The position numbers and the translations under genes are program-made. A stretch of DNA of 64,000 nt from Isoetes taiwanensis (lineage: Eukaryota; Streptophyta; Lycopodiopsida; Isoetales; Isoetaceae), in NCBI GenBank assembly GCA_021234155.1, contig JAJEKV010000074.1:1018154-1082153 (forward strand). The letters are read 5' to 3'. This document shows, in pieces, positions 22,271-32,065 of the stretch. A model generated the notes under the pieces. That model was not told where the DNA came from. It ran no database searches and was given only the letters and a program-made list of their open reading frames with translations. Each line of letters begins with the position of its first letter. The first letter of the stretch is position 1.

Positions 22271-24290
22271 CCAAATTCAGTTCGTCCTCTTTAGTATCCA
22301 AATTAACAGATGGTTTTGCCTAATACAAAGATTGGAAGGTAAGTTAAAAACCCATTTTGAGAATGCCTCAATTTATCTGGATTTGTCTCCTGAACCAGAG
22401 ACTTGATTTTAAGAACATGGCCACGCTGACCTTGGCATCTGCATTACTGGACTTGGTGACTTGGTTGGATACACTGGATTTGACTGCTCAAGTCCCTTGG
22501 ACTAGCCTATAAGTAAACCTGGACTCGTCTGAGTATAGCACATGTTGGCTTTTGGATAGGCCTCCTTTTAACCCAGTTGCTTTGGCCTTAGACTCCACTC
22601 TGTGCAACGTTGACTGAATTGCACACCTTCTGTAGCAAATAGGCTTGCTTATAAGAATAACTAGTAAAGTGCAAGGGCCTGTTAACAGAAAAACTTAATT
22701 GAGTGCAAATGCATCCGCCACATAGGATGGTGGATTGCTGATCCATTAATCTTGTATGCTTGGCAATTTGCATTGATCTGATCCCTTGTGTAGTCCAATG
22801 ATCTGGAAAAAATGGGGCTTGGCAAGCATGTGGCCTATTTGTTGCATTTATAGGTTGGCTCTTAAAATAAAATGTGCGGGATTACTGCCAAGTGTAGGAT
22901 CCATGACACATAATAGATTTAGCGCCTTATCTGACTTATAGGCATTACATTGGATGTGGCCCAGGGGTCTAGCCCATGTGTTTCATTTATTTGGCAGAGA
23001 GATGGCTCAGCTCTAGACATTCTTCTGGAATAATTTCTGGATATTTAACTTTAGCAATGATTGGACCTAGTTTATAGATGTCTATGGGTTGAAAATTATG
23101 CAGTTATTGCTGGCAGTAAGGTTTTTTTTTTTAAAAAAGGCATATATTTTTGGGAATGGCATATGGGAACATTTTGTAATGGTCATTTTGTGTTAGCTAC
23201 TTAAAAAAACTCTATCAAGGTTTTTACCTTAGGATTTCTGGAAAAATGGGGAAAATAGTTAAGATGTTCTTGGACCAGCATTGTGTGTACTGCAGAAAAT
23301 ATGTTTGAACCATAAGCAGAACGTACCCTGCTCCTGGGCTAATCTGGGTTCTGTTTGGCTGCAGGTAACCTGCTCTATATCTCCATAAACTCCTTGTGTT
23401 GGATATATGTTGATTGTGTTACAAGAAGGACAAATGCTGCTGCAGTCAGTACGAATGTTTCAAGACTTTGATTATTCTGTTTACATAAAGACTTGTTGTT
23501 TTTGTGCTCTTAAAATCAGGTTACAGATTGTTTTGAGGAAAATGAGCAGAAGAAAATTCAGGTAGGCAATTTCAGAGATCTGCAAACATCTGGACGTAGG
23601 GTGACTCCATCATTAGGGCTTTCCTGGGCTCATTGTGTAAATATGAGGATATTTTTATCTCGGACCGAGCAGCTATTGGACTTAGGTTCCAATATGGTCA
23701 GCAGAAAGCATCTTCCTTGTCAAGTTGAAGAGAAAAATTATAAATGCATCAATGGTCAGTATGGTAAAAGGTAGAACGGTTGATTTGGCAAACCAGACAC
23801 CAAACACTGTGCTAAAGAGGACTCTACAAGTTGTTTTTGCTCCTCATTTACCTGGTACATCCTGGGATTTTGTGGTTGACCAAACGGGTGTAAGGGGGAT
23901 CCCTTGTATATTAGATTCATGACCACCTGTTCCTTTTGCTTAAGAGTATAATCGATTTTTTGTTTTTTTTTAATACAATGGACATTTGCGCCTTCTGCAA
24001 GTTTACACAGTTTGCATTTCCAGAAGTATTAAAATCATTAACTAGGCTTGTCAAGTATCTACCCATCTTGATTGATCGAGAATACAAAGTGCGTAAAGAG
24101 TTCCTCTTACTCACCATAGGTTACCATTGGATATGTATGTTGGTTAAAAAGGAACAATAGTTATGCTGGTTAAAAAGGAACAATAGTTAAGCAATAGTTA
24201 ATTATAGTTGCGAACATTTAGAAACCAATGCATTATGGTTGCAATAGCGCGTCATTTCCTCCTTTCTAGTTTCCTCAATACTCAATTGAG
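22271..24290. other. Interior of the Harbinger-like element, no gene identified
   Basis: About 2 kb without a convincing coding region. A few short exon-like frames are present (for example 23725-23922 +), but none matches a family I know. Confidence 0.35.
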
Positions 24291-24295
24291 AATTT

Positions 24296-24530
24296 AATGA
24301 CGTCTTGCAGTGTGAAGTGCTCTATCACGATTTCCGTTAGTTATGTTAGTAATTTAACTTAACGACGTCATGTAGTGTGAAGCACTTTATAACGCTTTTC
24401 GTTAGGTTAGGTGTAACATAACCTAACGGTATCGTGCAGTGTGAAGTGTTTTGTAACGGCTTCCGTTAGGTTAGGTGTAACATAACCTAACGGTATCATC
24501 CAGTGTGAAGTCTTTTGTTAACGGTTTCTG
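24296..24530. repeat. 63-bp subterminal tandem repeats
   Basis: Units containing GTTAGGTTAGGTGTAACATA, a CCTAACGG arm and CAGTGTGAAGTG recur with a spacing of 63 bp (for example starting 24401 and 24464), plus more diverged copies upstream. Each unit can fold, because TTAGGTTAGGTGTAACATAA is followed by CCTAAC. CAGTGTGAA echoes the inner part of the terminal inverted repeat. Subterminal repeats of this sort usually bind transposase. Confidence 0.65.
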
Positions 24531-24703
24531 TTATGCTAATTTTTAATCTAATGGAAAGTGTGAAGTGAAATCTTGTAGTTAGATTATCTTAACATAAAGG
24601 AGCATCCGTTAGATTAAAAATTTAACCTAACATAACGGCCAGTGTGGAATGGCCCTAAGGGAACGAGAAGTTATTTAGCGACACAACAGAGGGGACAGGA
24701 AGG

Positions 24704-25531
24704 TTGAGCTCCTCCTCGAGGATCCATCTTACAAAGAGATTCTTGCTCAAACTAAACGCTGAAGGGGAGACATACACCCTGGTGGAGCAGGAAGATCAAG
24801 TTCTGTCGCTGGTTCGGCATTACCCCTCGGGCATGGCCCAAGACGCTGCAGATGCCAAAGCTCATCGGGAGGCAGAGAGGATTATGTCGATGGCACAAGA
24901 GGAGGATGTCTGGCAGGCCGCAAGCGGAGATCCGACTATCAGAGGACAGGAATATGTGTATCTGGAAAGAGGGAGAGCCATAAGTCGGGGCAACAATTTT
25001 ATGATACCCCCGTACTATTATGATGAGGACGCGCAGATCTTCATATGGGAAGATATCTCACCATCTCTTCCTCAGGAGGATCTGCAAGCTATCAAGCTTG
25101 ATATGGTGGCCCGACCTGACAAGTACATTGCCGAGATCTGCAGAAGGACGGGGGCACGCCTGCTACGAGAGCAGCATACCCAACAGGAAGCAACTCGGCT
25201 AGCTGCGGAGCAGATCAGGAAGGCTGCCGAGGAAGCTTCGAAACGAGCAAAGGAAGCCGCCACCCGTGTCGAGGATCCCGCTAACCGGGCCATACAATGG
25301 AAGCGAAAAACCACTAACCCGACACGCTTGGGGCCGCAACATAAGACTCGGCTCCAAGCAATCGGTGGGGTCGTAAAACAGAGGGGGGACACTCGACGTG
25401 AGACCTTGGTCGAGCGGGCCTGGCATCCAGCCACAGGGGGTAAAACTCTTCCCCTTGTTCCCCCATCTCGTCAGAGGAAGCCCCACCGGTTTAAACCAGG
25501 GACAGTGGCCTTGCGGGAAATCCGCAATTAG
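24704..25531 (+). CDS. GC-rich ORF ending in a histone H3-like segment
   Basis: A continuous 275-codon frame with no ATG at its start; it is open from 24659 and its first ATG is at 24833. Residues 150-205 are a charged, alanine-rich probable coiled coil (AAEQIRKAAEEASKRAKEA). The last residues, RKPHRFKPGTVALREIRN, match positions 37-53 of histone H3, where the canonical sequence is KPHRFRPGTVALREIRK. A PATGG twelve residues earlier matches H3 30-34, so the C-terminus looks like an H3 or centromeric-H3 tail with an insertion. The frame stops exactly where the histone fold should begin. It could be a captured H3-variant exon fused to unrelated sequence, or the first part of a split gene. The body resembles retrotransposon gag in composition, but I see no zinc knuckle. 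Confidence 0.4.
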   Translation: MSSSSRIHLTKRFLLKLNAEGETYTLVEQEDQVLSLVRHYPSGMAQDAADAKAHREAERIMSMAQEEDVWQAASGDPTIRGQEYVYLERGRAISRGNNFMIPPYYYDEDAQIFIWEDISPSLPQEDLQAIKLDMVARPDKYIAEICRRTGARLLREQHTQQEATRLAAEQIRKAAEEASKRAKEAATRVEDPANRAIQWKRKTTNPTRLGPQHKTRLQAIGGVVKQRGDTRRETLVERAWHPATGGKTLPLVPPSRQRKPHRFKPGTVALREIRN

Positions 25532-26478
25532 TTAAAATTAATACGTAACATCCCACATTGGGCATACACATTGATAGCAACATTCTGAACAGCAATACAT
25601 GACTTAAATTCATAATATAAAACAATCGCATGCATGCATTTTCCATTATGTCCATTATGTAAAGATGCATGAATAGAATATGTTGTAAGAAAGGCTTGCA
25701 AAGATGGTTTCACCTGGCCTAAAACCTTGGCGCTCCATTAAAGTTTGTAACCAGAATGCCATGTCTCATTAGGGCGGATTTGGGGTCTCAAAATGGCCTC
25801 CTATCAGCCATTCCACGTCATATTTCCACTCCATTTTTCCCATGCCACCTAGGATACCAAAATCTCATCATTACAGATTTACTTGGAATATTCTTCCGGA
25901 ATAAGGGGGATCGCGCATTCATGGCGCCATATGTATTTAATTCTGTTGGTTGTCAAACAGACTGATGCAACACGTGGCGCTTCTAAAAAGCCACTTGCAT
26001 TATAGCATACCGGCAACTCATGACCGTGTCTCTTGGTTTGTCAGATACCAAGCGTGCGCGTCACCAATTGTTGTCTTGCGCTATTTTCATTTAGAGGCCA
26101 TGGTCATACAAGCTTCCCGCCTTCTACATTTCAAAATTTGAATGTGTAGGTTGAAGCTTTGTATCTGACTTTCATTTCGAGGCGCTGCGACTGCGCCTTA
26201 GGGTGCTTTCCCATGGGATTAAAACCCGGAGATTTTCTTGAGGTCAGGCCGAAGGCTCCGGTGTTCCCATGAGCGCCTTACTTGCTTGATTCAGCTTTAG
26301 GACCCGAGTCGCAAAGTATTCTCCACACAATTCTGAGCCTCGGGTTTTTGACTTTAGTATGGCTTTTTCAGGTCTGCAATTCATGGGAAAGCACCCTTAA
26401 CCGGGATCTTTACTTCATCCCAATACAGGCTTCCTGCCCCCTACAATTCGAAATTTGAATTTGCTTTATGTATAAAAG
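25532..26478. other. Intergenic with MITE and a family-shared terminal sequence
   Basis: At 25772-25798 lies GGGCGGATTTGGGGTCTCAA plus AATGGCC, whose exact reverse complement is at 47598-47624. A MITE sits at 26201-26396. A TATA-like TGTATAAAAG at 26468-26478 directly abuts the insertion point of the 13-kb CACTA element. Two similar phrases, GCTTCCCGCCTTCTACAT (26110) and GCTTCCTGCCCCCTACAA (26428), flank the MITE. No gene is recognised. Confidence 0.45.
26201..26396. mobile_element. Tourist-like MITE, TTA duplication
   Basis: A perfect 15-bp terminal inverted repeat, GGGTGCTTTCCCATG (26201-26215) and CATGGGAAAGCACCC (26382-26396), encloses 196 bp. TTA flanks both ends (26198-26200 and 26397-26399). 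Size, TIR and TWA duplication are those of Tourist-like (PIF/Harbinger-derived) MITEs. Confidence 0.85.
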
Positions 26479-26481
26479 CAT

Positions 26482-26503
26482 CACTACAAGAGAAAAGGGG
26501 TAT
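26482..26503 (+). repeat. CACTA left terminal inverted repeat
   Basis: CACTACAAGAG followed by AAAAGGGGTAT. It is preceded by CAT and pairs with the terminus at 39465-39486. Confidence 0.75.
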
Positions 26504-27260
26504 TAGAGTCAGTTATAGCGTCAGAAGAATATTTTTGGTATTTTTTGAGGTGAAAATAGTGTTCTGTAGTTAATAGCAACACTTATGGTTAGATATTTCT
26601 CTGCTGCTAATTCTGATGCTATATCTGATTCTATGTATGACGCTATATCATTTTAACCAATCTAATGCTATAACTGACGTTACAACTGACGCATGAGCTG
26701 ATGCACTATGAGTCATAGGTGTTAGCATTATGTTCAAGCATACATGTACTCTAACTCTAATTTTGACGCTATGTCTAACTCTAGAGATGACGCTATATCA
26801 TTTTAACAAATCTAATGCTATAACTGACGCTATAGCTGATGCATGAGCTGATGCATTATGAGTCAAAGGTGCTAGCATTAGGTTCAAGCATGCATGCCAT
26901 CTGACTCTAGTCCTGTCCTTACCATTGATGCTGACTTTATATTGACCCCTAATTCTGACTCTATGTCTGACACTATTGTTAGTTTTAATTCTGACTCTAC
27001 CAATGACTCTATATTTGATGCTATTATTGACTCTATATCCAACCCTATATCTGACGCTACCATTGACTCTAGTCCTGATCCTACCATTGATGCTATGTCT
27101 GACTTTAAGCTAACCTCTAATTCTGACTTTATATCTGACACTATCATCAGTTCTAATTCTGACTCTACCAATGACTCTATGTTTGATGATATTATTGACT
27201 CTATATCTAACCCTATATCTGACGCTATCGTTGACTCTTACAGTAGTATGAACTCTACTA
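26504..27260. repeat. CACTA left subterminal repeat region
   Basis: Dense repeats of GACTCTA, TCTGAC and TGACGCTA. Two larger duplications are visible: CGCTATATCATTTTAAC at 26641 and 26791 (150-bp offset), and a 162-bp unit starting TCTAGTCCTG at about 26907 and 27069. Because the unit length is a multiple of three, an Asp/Ser-rich frame (26894-27313 +) and a complementary minus-strand frame stay open; neither looks like a real gene. Confidence 0.75.
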
Positions 27261-27539
27261 CTTATGCTGACATATCTATTCGAAGACTTATTTGCCACTA
27301 CACTCGTATTTAATCTCTCTTTCTCTATATTTTCTTCTTTCTCAAAGTCTTCATTCCATACCATCCTATATGGCTAGAACAAGATTGGCAAGGCTACGAA
27401 TATACTATAAAGTGTGCATTATCGTATTTGTCTCATATAATTCAAAAGTTCATAAATGTATAATACAAGCAATTGTATCAAGAGTATCTCAACACAATAT
27501 TCTTCAACAACAATGAAATATGCTTTAAAAATTCAGCTA

Positions 27540-28330
27540 GTGTTTGGTACTGTCATATAGCAAATCATGTTCAACCTCTTCTCTTTCATCATCATCCAAT
27601 TGCAAAAGGAGCCGCAATACATGTCAGTCTGTTTGAATTTCTCTGTGGTTCTCCTCATCGAAGTAGTCATCAAACATATGATGTTCTGGGCTATGCATTG
27701 GAGATCTCAACTGAAGGTCTTGGTGGTCCTCTAATTGTGAATCATGCTCGTAAACAATGGTTTCTTCAACTGGGTCAATCAACTCCAATTCAAGAGGAAG
27801 CGGGCTATCAGATGATGATCCTTAAGTGTCCCAATTAGAATCATTGAGGACAGGCAAGGCAATAACTCTCTGAGAAGTTGGTTGTGAATTAACCACTATC
27901 TGCCATTTCTTATCTCTAGGATTATCATGGAAAGAAACCTACTTCACCTGAATAGGAAATATAAGGCTCGTCCAAATCCGTTAAGACATGTGAAGTGTCT
28001 ACCTCATAGAATCCAGAAAGGTGTGCTTGAATGGTTTGACTTCTTCCTTGGGTTTGTGTTTTGAACCATTTGGCCTTTAGTACGCTCACATGGAATGAAC
28101 GAAAGTTCAAATCCATGATTTTGGTGATAACTCCAACGTAATCCACATTGCCATCAATAGAATTTATGTCCCTCGCACTTCATTGACTCCTTTGAAGATA
28201 AAAAGTGATTATTCCGAAGTCAAAAGTAACATGACCAATGTCAACTTCCTCGATACGAAAGTGTTGTCCATATGCCCACATTGAAGAATGGTATCTTATT
28301 TGCAAGTGAGAAGAAGAAACATTACTCATA
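27540..28330 (-). pseudogene. TNP2-like CACTA transposase, C-terminal relic
   Basis: Reading right to left there is EEVDIGHVTFDFGIITF, then after a stop NVDYVGVITKIMDLNF, SVLKAKWFKTQ, and after a frame change NPRDKKWQIVVNSQP. An acidic tail rich in E and D follows. This is the order of the DUF4216 region found near the C-terminus of plant En/Spm (TNP2/TNPD) transposases. Stops and frameshifts make it non-functional. The N-terminal parts are missing, probably removed where the L1 now begins (about 28.4 kb). Confidence 0.7.
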
Positions 28331-28421
28331 GTTTCGAGTTAAATATAACATTGCTCGTAGTTTTCAACAACATATATATTAGATTGATATCTCTAAATGG
28401 GGGATCCTAAAAGAGCTGTAT

Positions 28422-30206
28422 ATGGGGTTAGAAGTTATAAGAGACCAGCAGAAGGCAGCAGCATTCTGCATGGGAGTGCATGAAGAAATCGGTATTCTGG
28501 CATGCAGGGAAAAACTGGAGATCATCAATAAAGACTATATGAATGGAAGAGCCAATGACAGGGACTGGGTTTGGAATACATTCGGCTACATGCAGGAACT
28601 AGACAACACCCTTTACAAGCTTATCACAGTTAAACAGGGGCACACTGAAACGGACTGCTGCAGCCTCAAGAATAGTATCTTCAGGGCCTACATGGATGAG
28701 ATGCTAGCAAAAGTTAAGAACCTGATCATTCAATGGGATGGGTTAAGAGAAACTTCAAACGCCAGTATCAGGCTCATAAAGAGATGGGAAGAAGCCGAGG
28801 ACAATGTAATTGAAAGACACAGGAAAATCTTTAGGCAAGTTCTAGTGTTGAACGAACCCTTGGAAGGGATTTCAACATCCCTTGAGGTTTATCAGCTAAG
28901 AGGCAAAAAATCGGCGAAAACGTGCAAAATCAAGGATTCAAACGGATTCTTCAACCCGGAAGAGGTGAACTCATGCGATTGTGGGAATTGTGAGGAGATC
29001 AGGCTATCTGCGCTAAATGTGCCGAAAACGAAGATCCGAGAGAACAAAATTAGCAACTCCATCCCCATAGTCGGCAAGAATGACAAAATAAAAGGTCCAC
29101 CTTCTATTCCCTCTTATAAAAATATTCTTATGAATGATACACCTTCTGTTTCTCAACCGACTAACCCAGGGAATCAGAATACAGTCAGTGGAGAATTTAT
29201 AGATTTGTTTGGTGTTTCGGACTCTTCTGCTACTGACATGTTTTTCAGGAATGCTATTCTTATACATTTCCCGCGCATTTGCCCTAATCAAGGGGAAATT
29301 AAGAATTGGATCACTACGTCCCAGCACATTCCTATCCTATCCATTCTTAAGCTGGATAAGAAGACCTTCCAAATTGTCTGTAGAGATGAGATCTGTGTCA
29401 AGCAAATTCTAAGGAGGAAGCTGGATTTCATTAACAATGCTCCCTTCTATATTATGAACTGGTCTCCCAATTTCATACCAGGAATGACGGAGGAAATCCA
29501 AACATCTACTTGGTTGTCTTTCCCGAATCTCCCTCCCGCATTCTGGACCCGATCCCATCTGAATGCCCTGTGTGAACCTTTAGGGGAGGTCCTCGAAATT
29601 ATCATTCCCCAAACTAACTTCCCCTCAGTGTGCATATCTAAGAAAATCAATTCCGAGTGGAAGAGGAAGATCAAGATCAGAGTCAGGGCCGATGAGTTCC
29701 TGGATCTCACTTCTAAATGGCCTATCCAAGCACCTGAGTCAGCTTCGAACCAAAAGAATCCCAAACAGGTTTGGATCCCGAAAGCCAATAATAAGGATAA
29801 TACAGAGCTAAACAGGGTTGACGAAGAACCTGATATGAATACCACACAGACTCAGATTATCCCTGATCAAAGAGAGGCTTTTGATGATCCCCCTTCAAAG
29901 ATGGAAATTCAAGACGATATGGTAGTTCTCATCAAAAACATCAACCTATCGGTGAGAATTGACACAGGTGACCTTGTTTTCACCTTTCCTAAGAACTATG
30001 AGTCCACACAACAGGAAAATGATGATGACACTCAAAGGGAAGCTCAAAGAATTGAGAACAATCCCGACATGGAAGACATAGGTTGGAATACTGTTGACAG
30101 AAAAAAGGGCAGAGGTAAGAAGAAACTTTATTTTGGCCCAAGCAGATCAAGCCCAAGGAAGCAGACTATCCAAGCGGGGATGGTCTTAGGAAAATATAGG
30201 TATTAA
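28422..30206 (+). CDS. L1 retrotransposon ORF1 protein with DUF4283-like domain
   Basis: An intact frame of 594 codons starting with ATG. Residues 1-200 are helical, cysteine-containing and of unknown function. Residues 275-430 resemble the DUF4283 domain of plant L1 ORF1 and zinc-knuckle proteins, with blocks NAPFYIMNWSPNFIPG and TWLSFPNLPPAFWT. No CCHC knuckle is visible after it. The C-terminus is acidic, then basic (KKGRGKKKLYFG). ORF1 proteins coat the element RNA and help target-primed reverse transcription. The stop TAA (30204-30206) overlaps the ATG of ORF2 by one base. An uninterrupted 1.8-kb frame suggests a fairly young insertion, or one copied from a young source. Confidence 0.8.
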   Translation: MGLEVIRDQQKAAAFCMGVHEEIGILACREKLEIINKDYMNGRANDRDWVWNTFGYMQELDNTLYKLITVKQGHTETDCCSLKNSIFRAYMDEMLAKVKNLIIQWDGLRETSNASIRLIKRWEEAEDNVIERHRKIFRQVLVLNEPLEGISTSLEVYQLRGKKSAKTCKIKDSNGFFNPEEVNSCDCGNCEEIRLSALNVPKTKIRENKISNSIPIVGKNDKIKGPPSIPSYKNILMNDTPSVSQPTNPGNQNTVSGEFIDLFGVSDSSATDMFFRNAILIHFPRICPNQGEIKNWITTSQHIPILSILKLDKKTFQIVCRDEICVKQILRRKLDFINNAPFYIMNWSPNFIPGMTEEIQTSTWLSFPNLPPAFWTRSHLNALCEPLGEVLEIIIPQTNFPSVCISKKINSEWKRKIKIRVRADEFLDLTSKWPIQAPESASNQKNPKQVWIPKANNKDNTELNRVDEEPDMNTTQTQIIPDQREAFDDPPSKMEIQDDMVVLIKNINLSVRIDTGDLVFTFPKNYESTQQENDDDTQREAQRIENNPDMEDIGWNTVDRKKGRGKKKLYFGPSRSSPRKQTIQAGMVLGKYRY

Positions 30207-31627
30207 TGGATAAAGAGATTAGTTGTGTTACCTGGAATCTTCAGGGAATCAATAGCATCATTAAAAGGGAAAGACTGAAGGTTTGCCTCTCATCCCTCAA
30301 CCCTAACTTTCTTTTCATACAGGAACACAAATTGCATGATTCTGATCATGAGAGAACTATAAGTAGAATTCTTCCTCCTAATTATAGCATATGGTCTATC
30401 CCCGCTAACGATTCTTCTGCAGGTATAGCGATAGCTTGGAGAAATTGTCTAAATATGTCTGATACTTACATGATTAATAGTAGGGATGGCAGGTGGCAGA
30501 TTCTTCTTTGCACCATTTTTAGGACTAAGCTTGCCCTGGTAAACATTTATGCTTTCAATAATCCAGTAGAGAGAGTGGATATTTGGAAGAAGGTGAAGAA
30601 TAGTTTAGATAATCTGGAGTTTGATGAATGCATCCTAGGAGGAGATTTAAACATGGTTACTAACAGTTTTATGAAAAACAAGAATTTCATACCACTTGGC
30701 AGGAATGAGAAGGTCGCTTGGCTGGAGCTCACTAGAAGCCACGGCCTAACTTTAGCCAGAACCAAGCCAAATTCCTATAGCTGGACTGACAAGAGAATAG
30801 ATCCCAGCTTGTGTCTTCATGACAGGTATTACCTTTCTGAAAATCTCTGGAACCATAGCAGCAGAGTCAACAATTTGGAAGGGTACACCCTCTCGGATCA
30901 TTTTCCTCAACAGTTGAGAATTATGGCTAACAATCAGTCCAAAAAGAAGAGGAAAACCTATTTCAAGCTCAACACCAGCCTTCTCGACCATGAAGATTTC
31001 ATGGATAAGTTACAGGAGGTACTACACAATTTTCCCAAGCCCAATGGACATTCTGGATGGATGTTCTGGTGGATCCAAGTGGCTAAGGCAATAAAGAAAT
31101 GGCTTAAGGAATGGGGGAAAAAAGTTCATCTTAGTAAACTCTCCTCCCTTCAGAATCTGAGAGACAGTCTTCCCAATGCTCCTGAAGAGGAAAAGGACAA
31201 TATCAAAGCGGAAATTAAGAAGGAAGAAATTAGGATAGCTGAAGGATGGAAGCTTAAGGCTAAAATAAGGGAGATAAAGGATGACGAGAGAAGTAGCTCT
31301 AAATTCTTCTTTGTAAAAGCTAAGGGCAGAATCAAGAAGAATCATATATTCGAAATAAGAGTTGGGGATGAAGAAATCTCAAATGAAGATCAGATTAAAG
31401 TAGCTGTTGCTGACCACTTTAGAAAGATTATGGGGACCAATCAGGACAGCTCCCAGGATACCATGAACAGGTTCATCAATCTCCAAGCAAAGGTTAGTGT
31501 GGAGGAAAATTTAAGTATAGAGAAGCCATTTTCCAAAGAGGAGCTTTTTCAAATTGCAAAAGACATGGAGAGAGGTAAAAGTCCCGGCCCTGATGGACTC
31601 TCGGTTGAATTTTTCATCAAAGTTTAG
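30206..31627 (+). CDS. L1 ORF2: endonuclease and start of reverse transcriptase, truncated
   Basis: 473 codons from ATG at 30206. The endonuclease domain shows ISCVTWNLQGIN (residues 3-14), FIQEHKL, GGDLNMV near residue 146 and SDHFP near 230, all expected of the L1 EEP nuclease that nicks target DNA. The linker leads to GKSPGPDGLSVEFF, the entry of the L1 reverse transcriptase. A stop codon follows at 31625. Without it the frame continues with SFITLIPKTEEI to about 31740, where L1 similarity ends, well before the catalytic YADD. The element therefore lost its 3' half, which is unusual because LINEs are normally truncated at the 5' end. A later deletion or capture into the CACTA element explains this better than incomplete insertion. 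Confidence 0.8.
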   Translation: MDKEISCVTWNLQGINSIIKRERLKVCLSSLNPNFLFIQEHKLHDSDHERTISRILPPNYSIWSIPANDSSAGIAIAWRNCLNMSDTYMINSRDGRWQILLCTIFRTKLALVNIYAFNNPVERVDIWKKVKNSLDNLEFDECILGGDLNMVTNSFMKNKNFIPLGRNEKVAWLELTRSHGLTLARTKPNSYSWTDKRIDPSLCLHDRYYLSENLWNHSSRVNNLEGYTLSDHFPQQLRIMANNQSKKKRKTYFKLNTSLLDHEDFMDKLQEVLHNFPKPNGHSGWMFWWIQVAKAIKKWLKEWGKKVHLSKLSSLQNLRDSLPNAPEEEKDNIKAEIKKEEIRIAEGWKLKAKIREIKDDERSSSKFFFVKAKGRIKKNHIFEIRVGDEEISNEDQIKVAVADHFRKIMGTNQDSSQDTMNRFINLQAKVSVEENLSIEKPFSKEELFQIAKDMERGKSPGPDGLSVEFFIKV

Positions 31628-31876
31628 CCCATCTTAGGGGAAAGCCTTGTCAATCTAGCTAATGAGTTCAGGGCCATCAAGTGCTTGGATGCGAGAATCA
31701 ACACTAGCTTCATCACACTCATTCCCAAAACTGAAGAAATTCAAGTGAGTATTTCTTTTCCTTTTCCACTATTGGCATGTCATGAAAGCCATGCAAGGGA
31801 GCCTGTTGCAGGACATATAAGAGTTACTTTAGAAAGGAGTTCAATATTCTGGAAGGAAGCAAACAGGAAGACTTAC

Positions 31877-32065
31877 TGTCATAATTATTGCATCAAAGTG
31901 TTGGTCCAAAGGATTGGTCCTGTTTTCATTAACATTATCACCATAGGTGACCTTCCAATTGTTACGAAACGGATTGCCTTGCTGGTTACATTCTAATGCT
32001 ATAACAGGGCAGTTAAGCTTGAACCTTTCGTTGCCAACTTTTTTAGCTAATGCAAGAGCAATAGT
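31877..32065 (-). pseudogene. PPOX2-like: Exon of protoporphyrinogen oxidase (mitochondrial type)
   Basis: A 189-bp open exon encodes TIALALAKKVGNERFKLN, then WKVTYGDN and finally FDAIIMT. This matches the FAD-binding amine-oxidase core of plant protoporphyrinogen oxidase 2, which has GGMQTLTDAI, RLNSRV, SWSI and FDAVIMTAPL in that order. Protoporphyrinogen oxidase makes protoporphyrin IX for heme and chlorophyll. The exon is bounded on the minus strand by an acceptor TGCAG and a perfect donor GTAAGT, so it came in as genomic DNA, not through RNA. No neighbouring exon is recognised on either side. It is a captured fragment, not a working gene. Confidence 0.6.

Larger units (their letters stand above)
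20271..24655. mobile_element. 4.4-kb PIF/Harbinger-like element with TAA duplication
   Basis: The left end GGGCCATTTCACACTG (20271-20286) is mirrored at the right end (24640-24655, reverse complement GGGCCATTCCACACTG), 15 of 16 identical. Both ends are flanked by TAA (20268-20270 and 24656-24658), the target duplication typical of PIF/Harbinger elements. Subterminal DNA on both sides is full of GTTAGGTTA-type motifs. I find no DDE transposase or Myb-like ORF inside, so it is probably a non-autonomous or decayed copy that later took a retroelement fragment near its left end. Confidence 0.72.

Noticed and set aside
26894-27313. 139-codon Asp/Ser-rich open frame
   Set aside because: It is a translation of the CACTA subterminal repeats, also open on the other strand; no initiation context or family.
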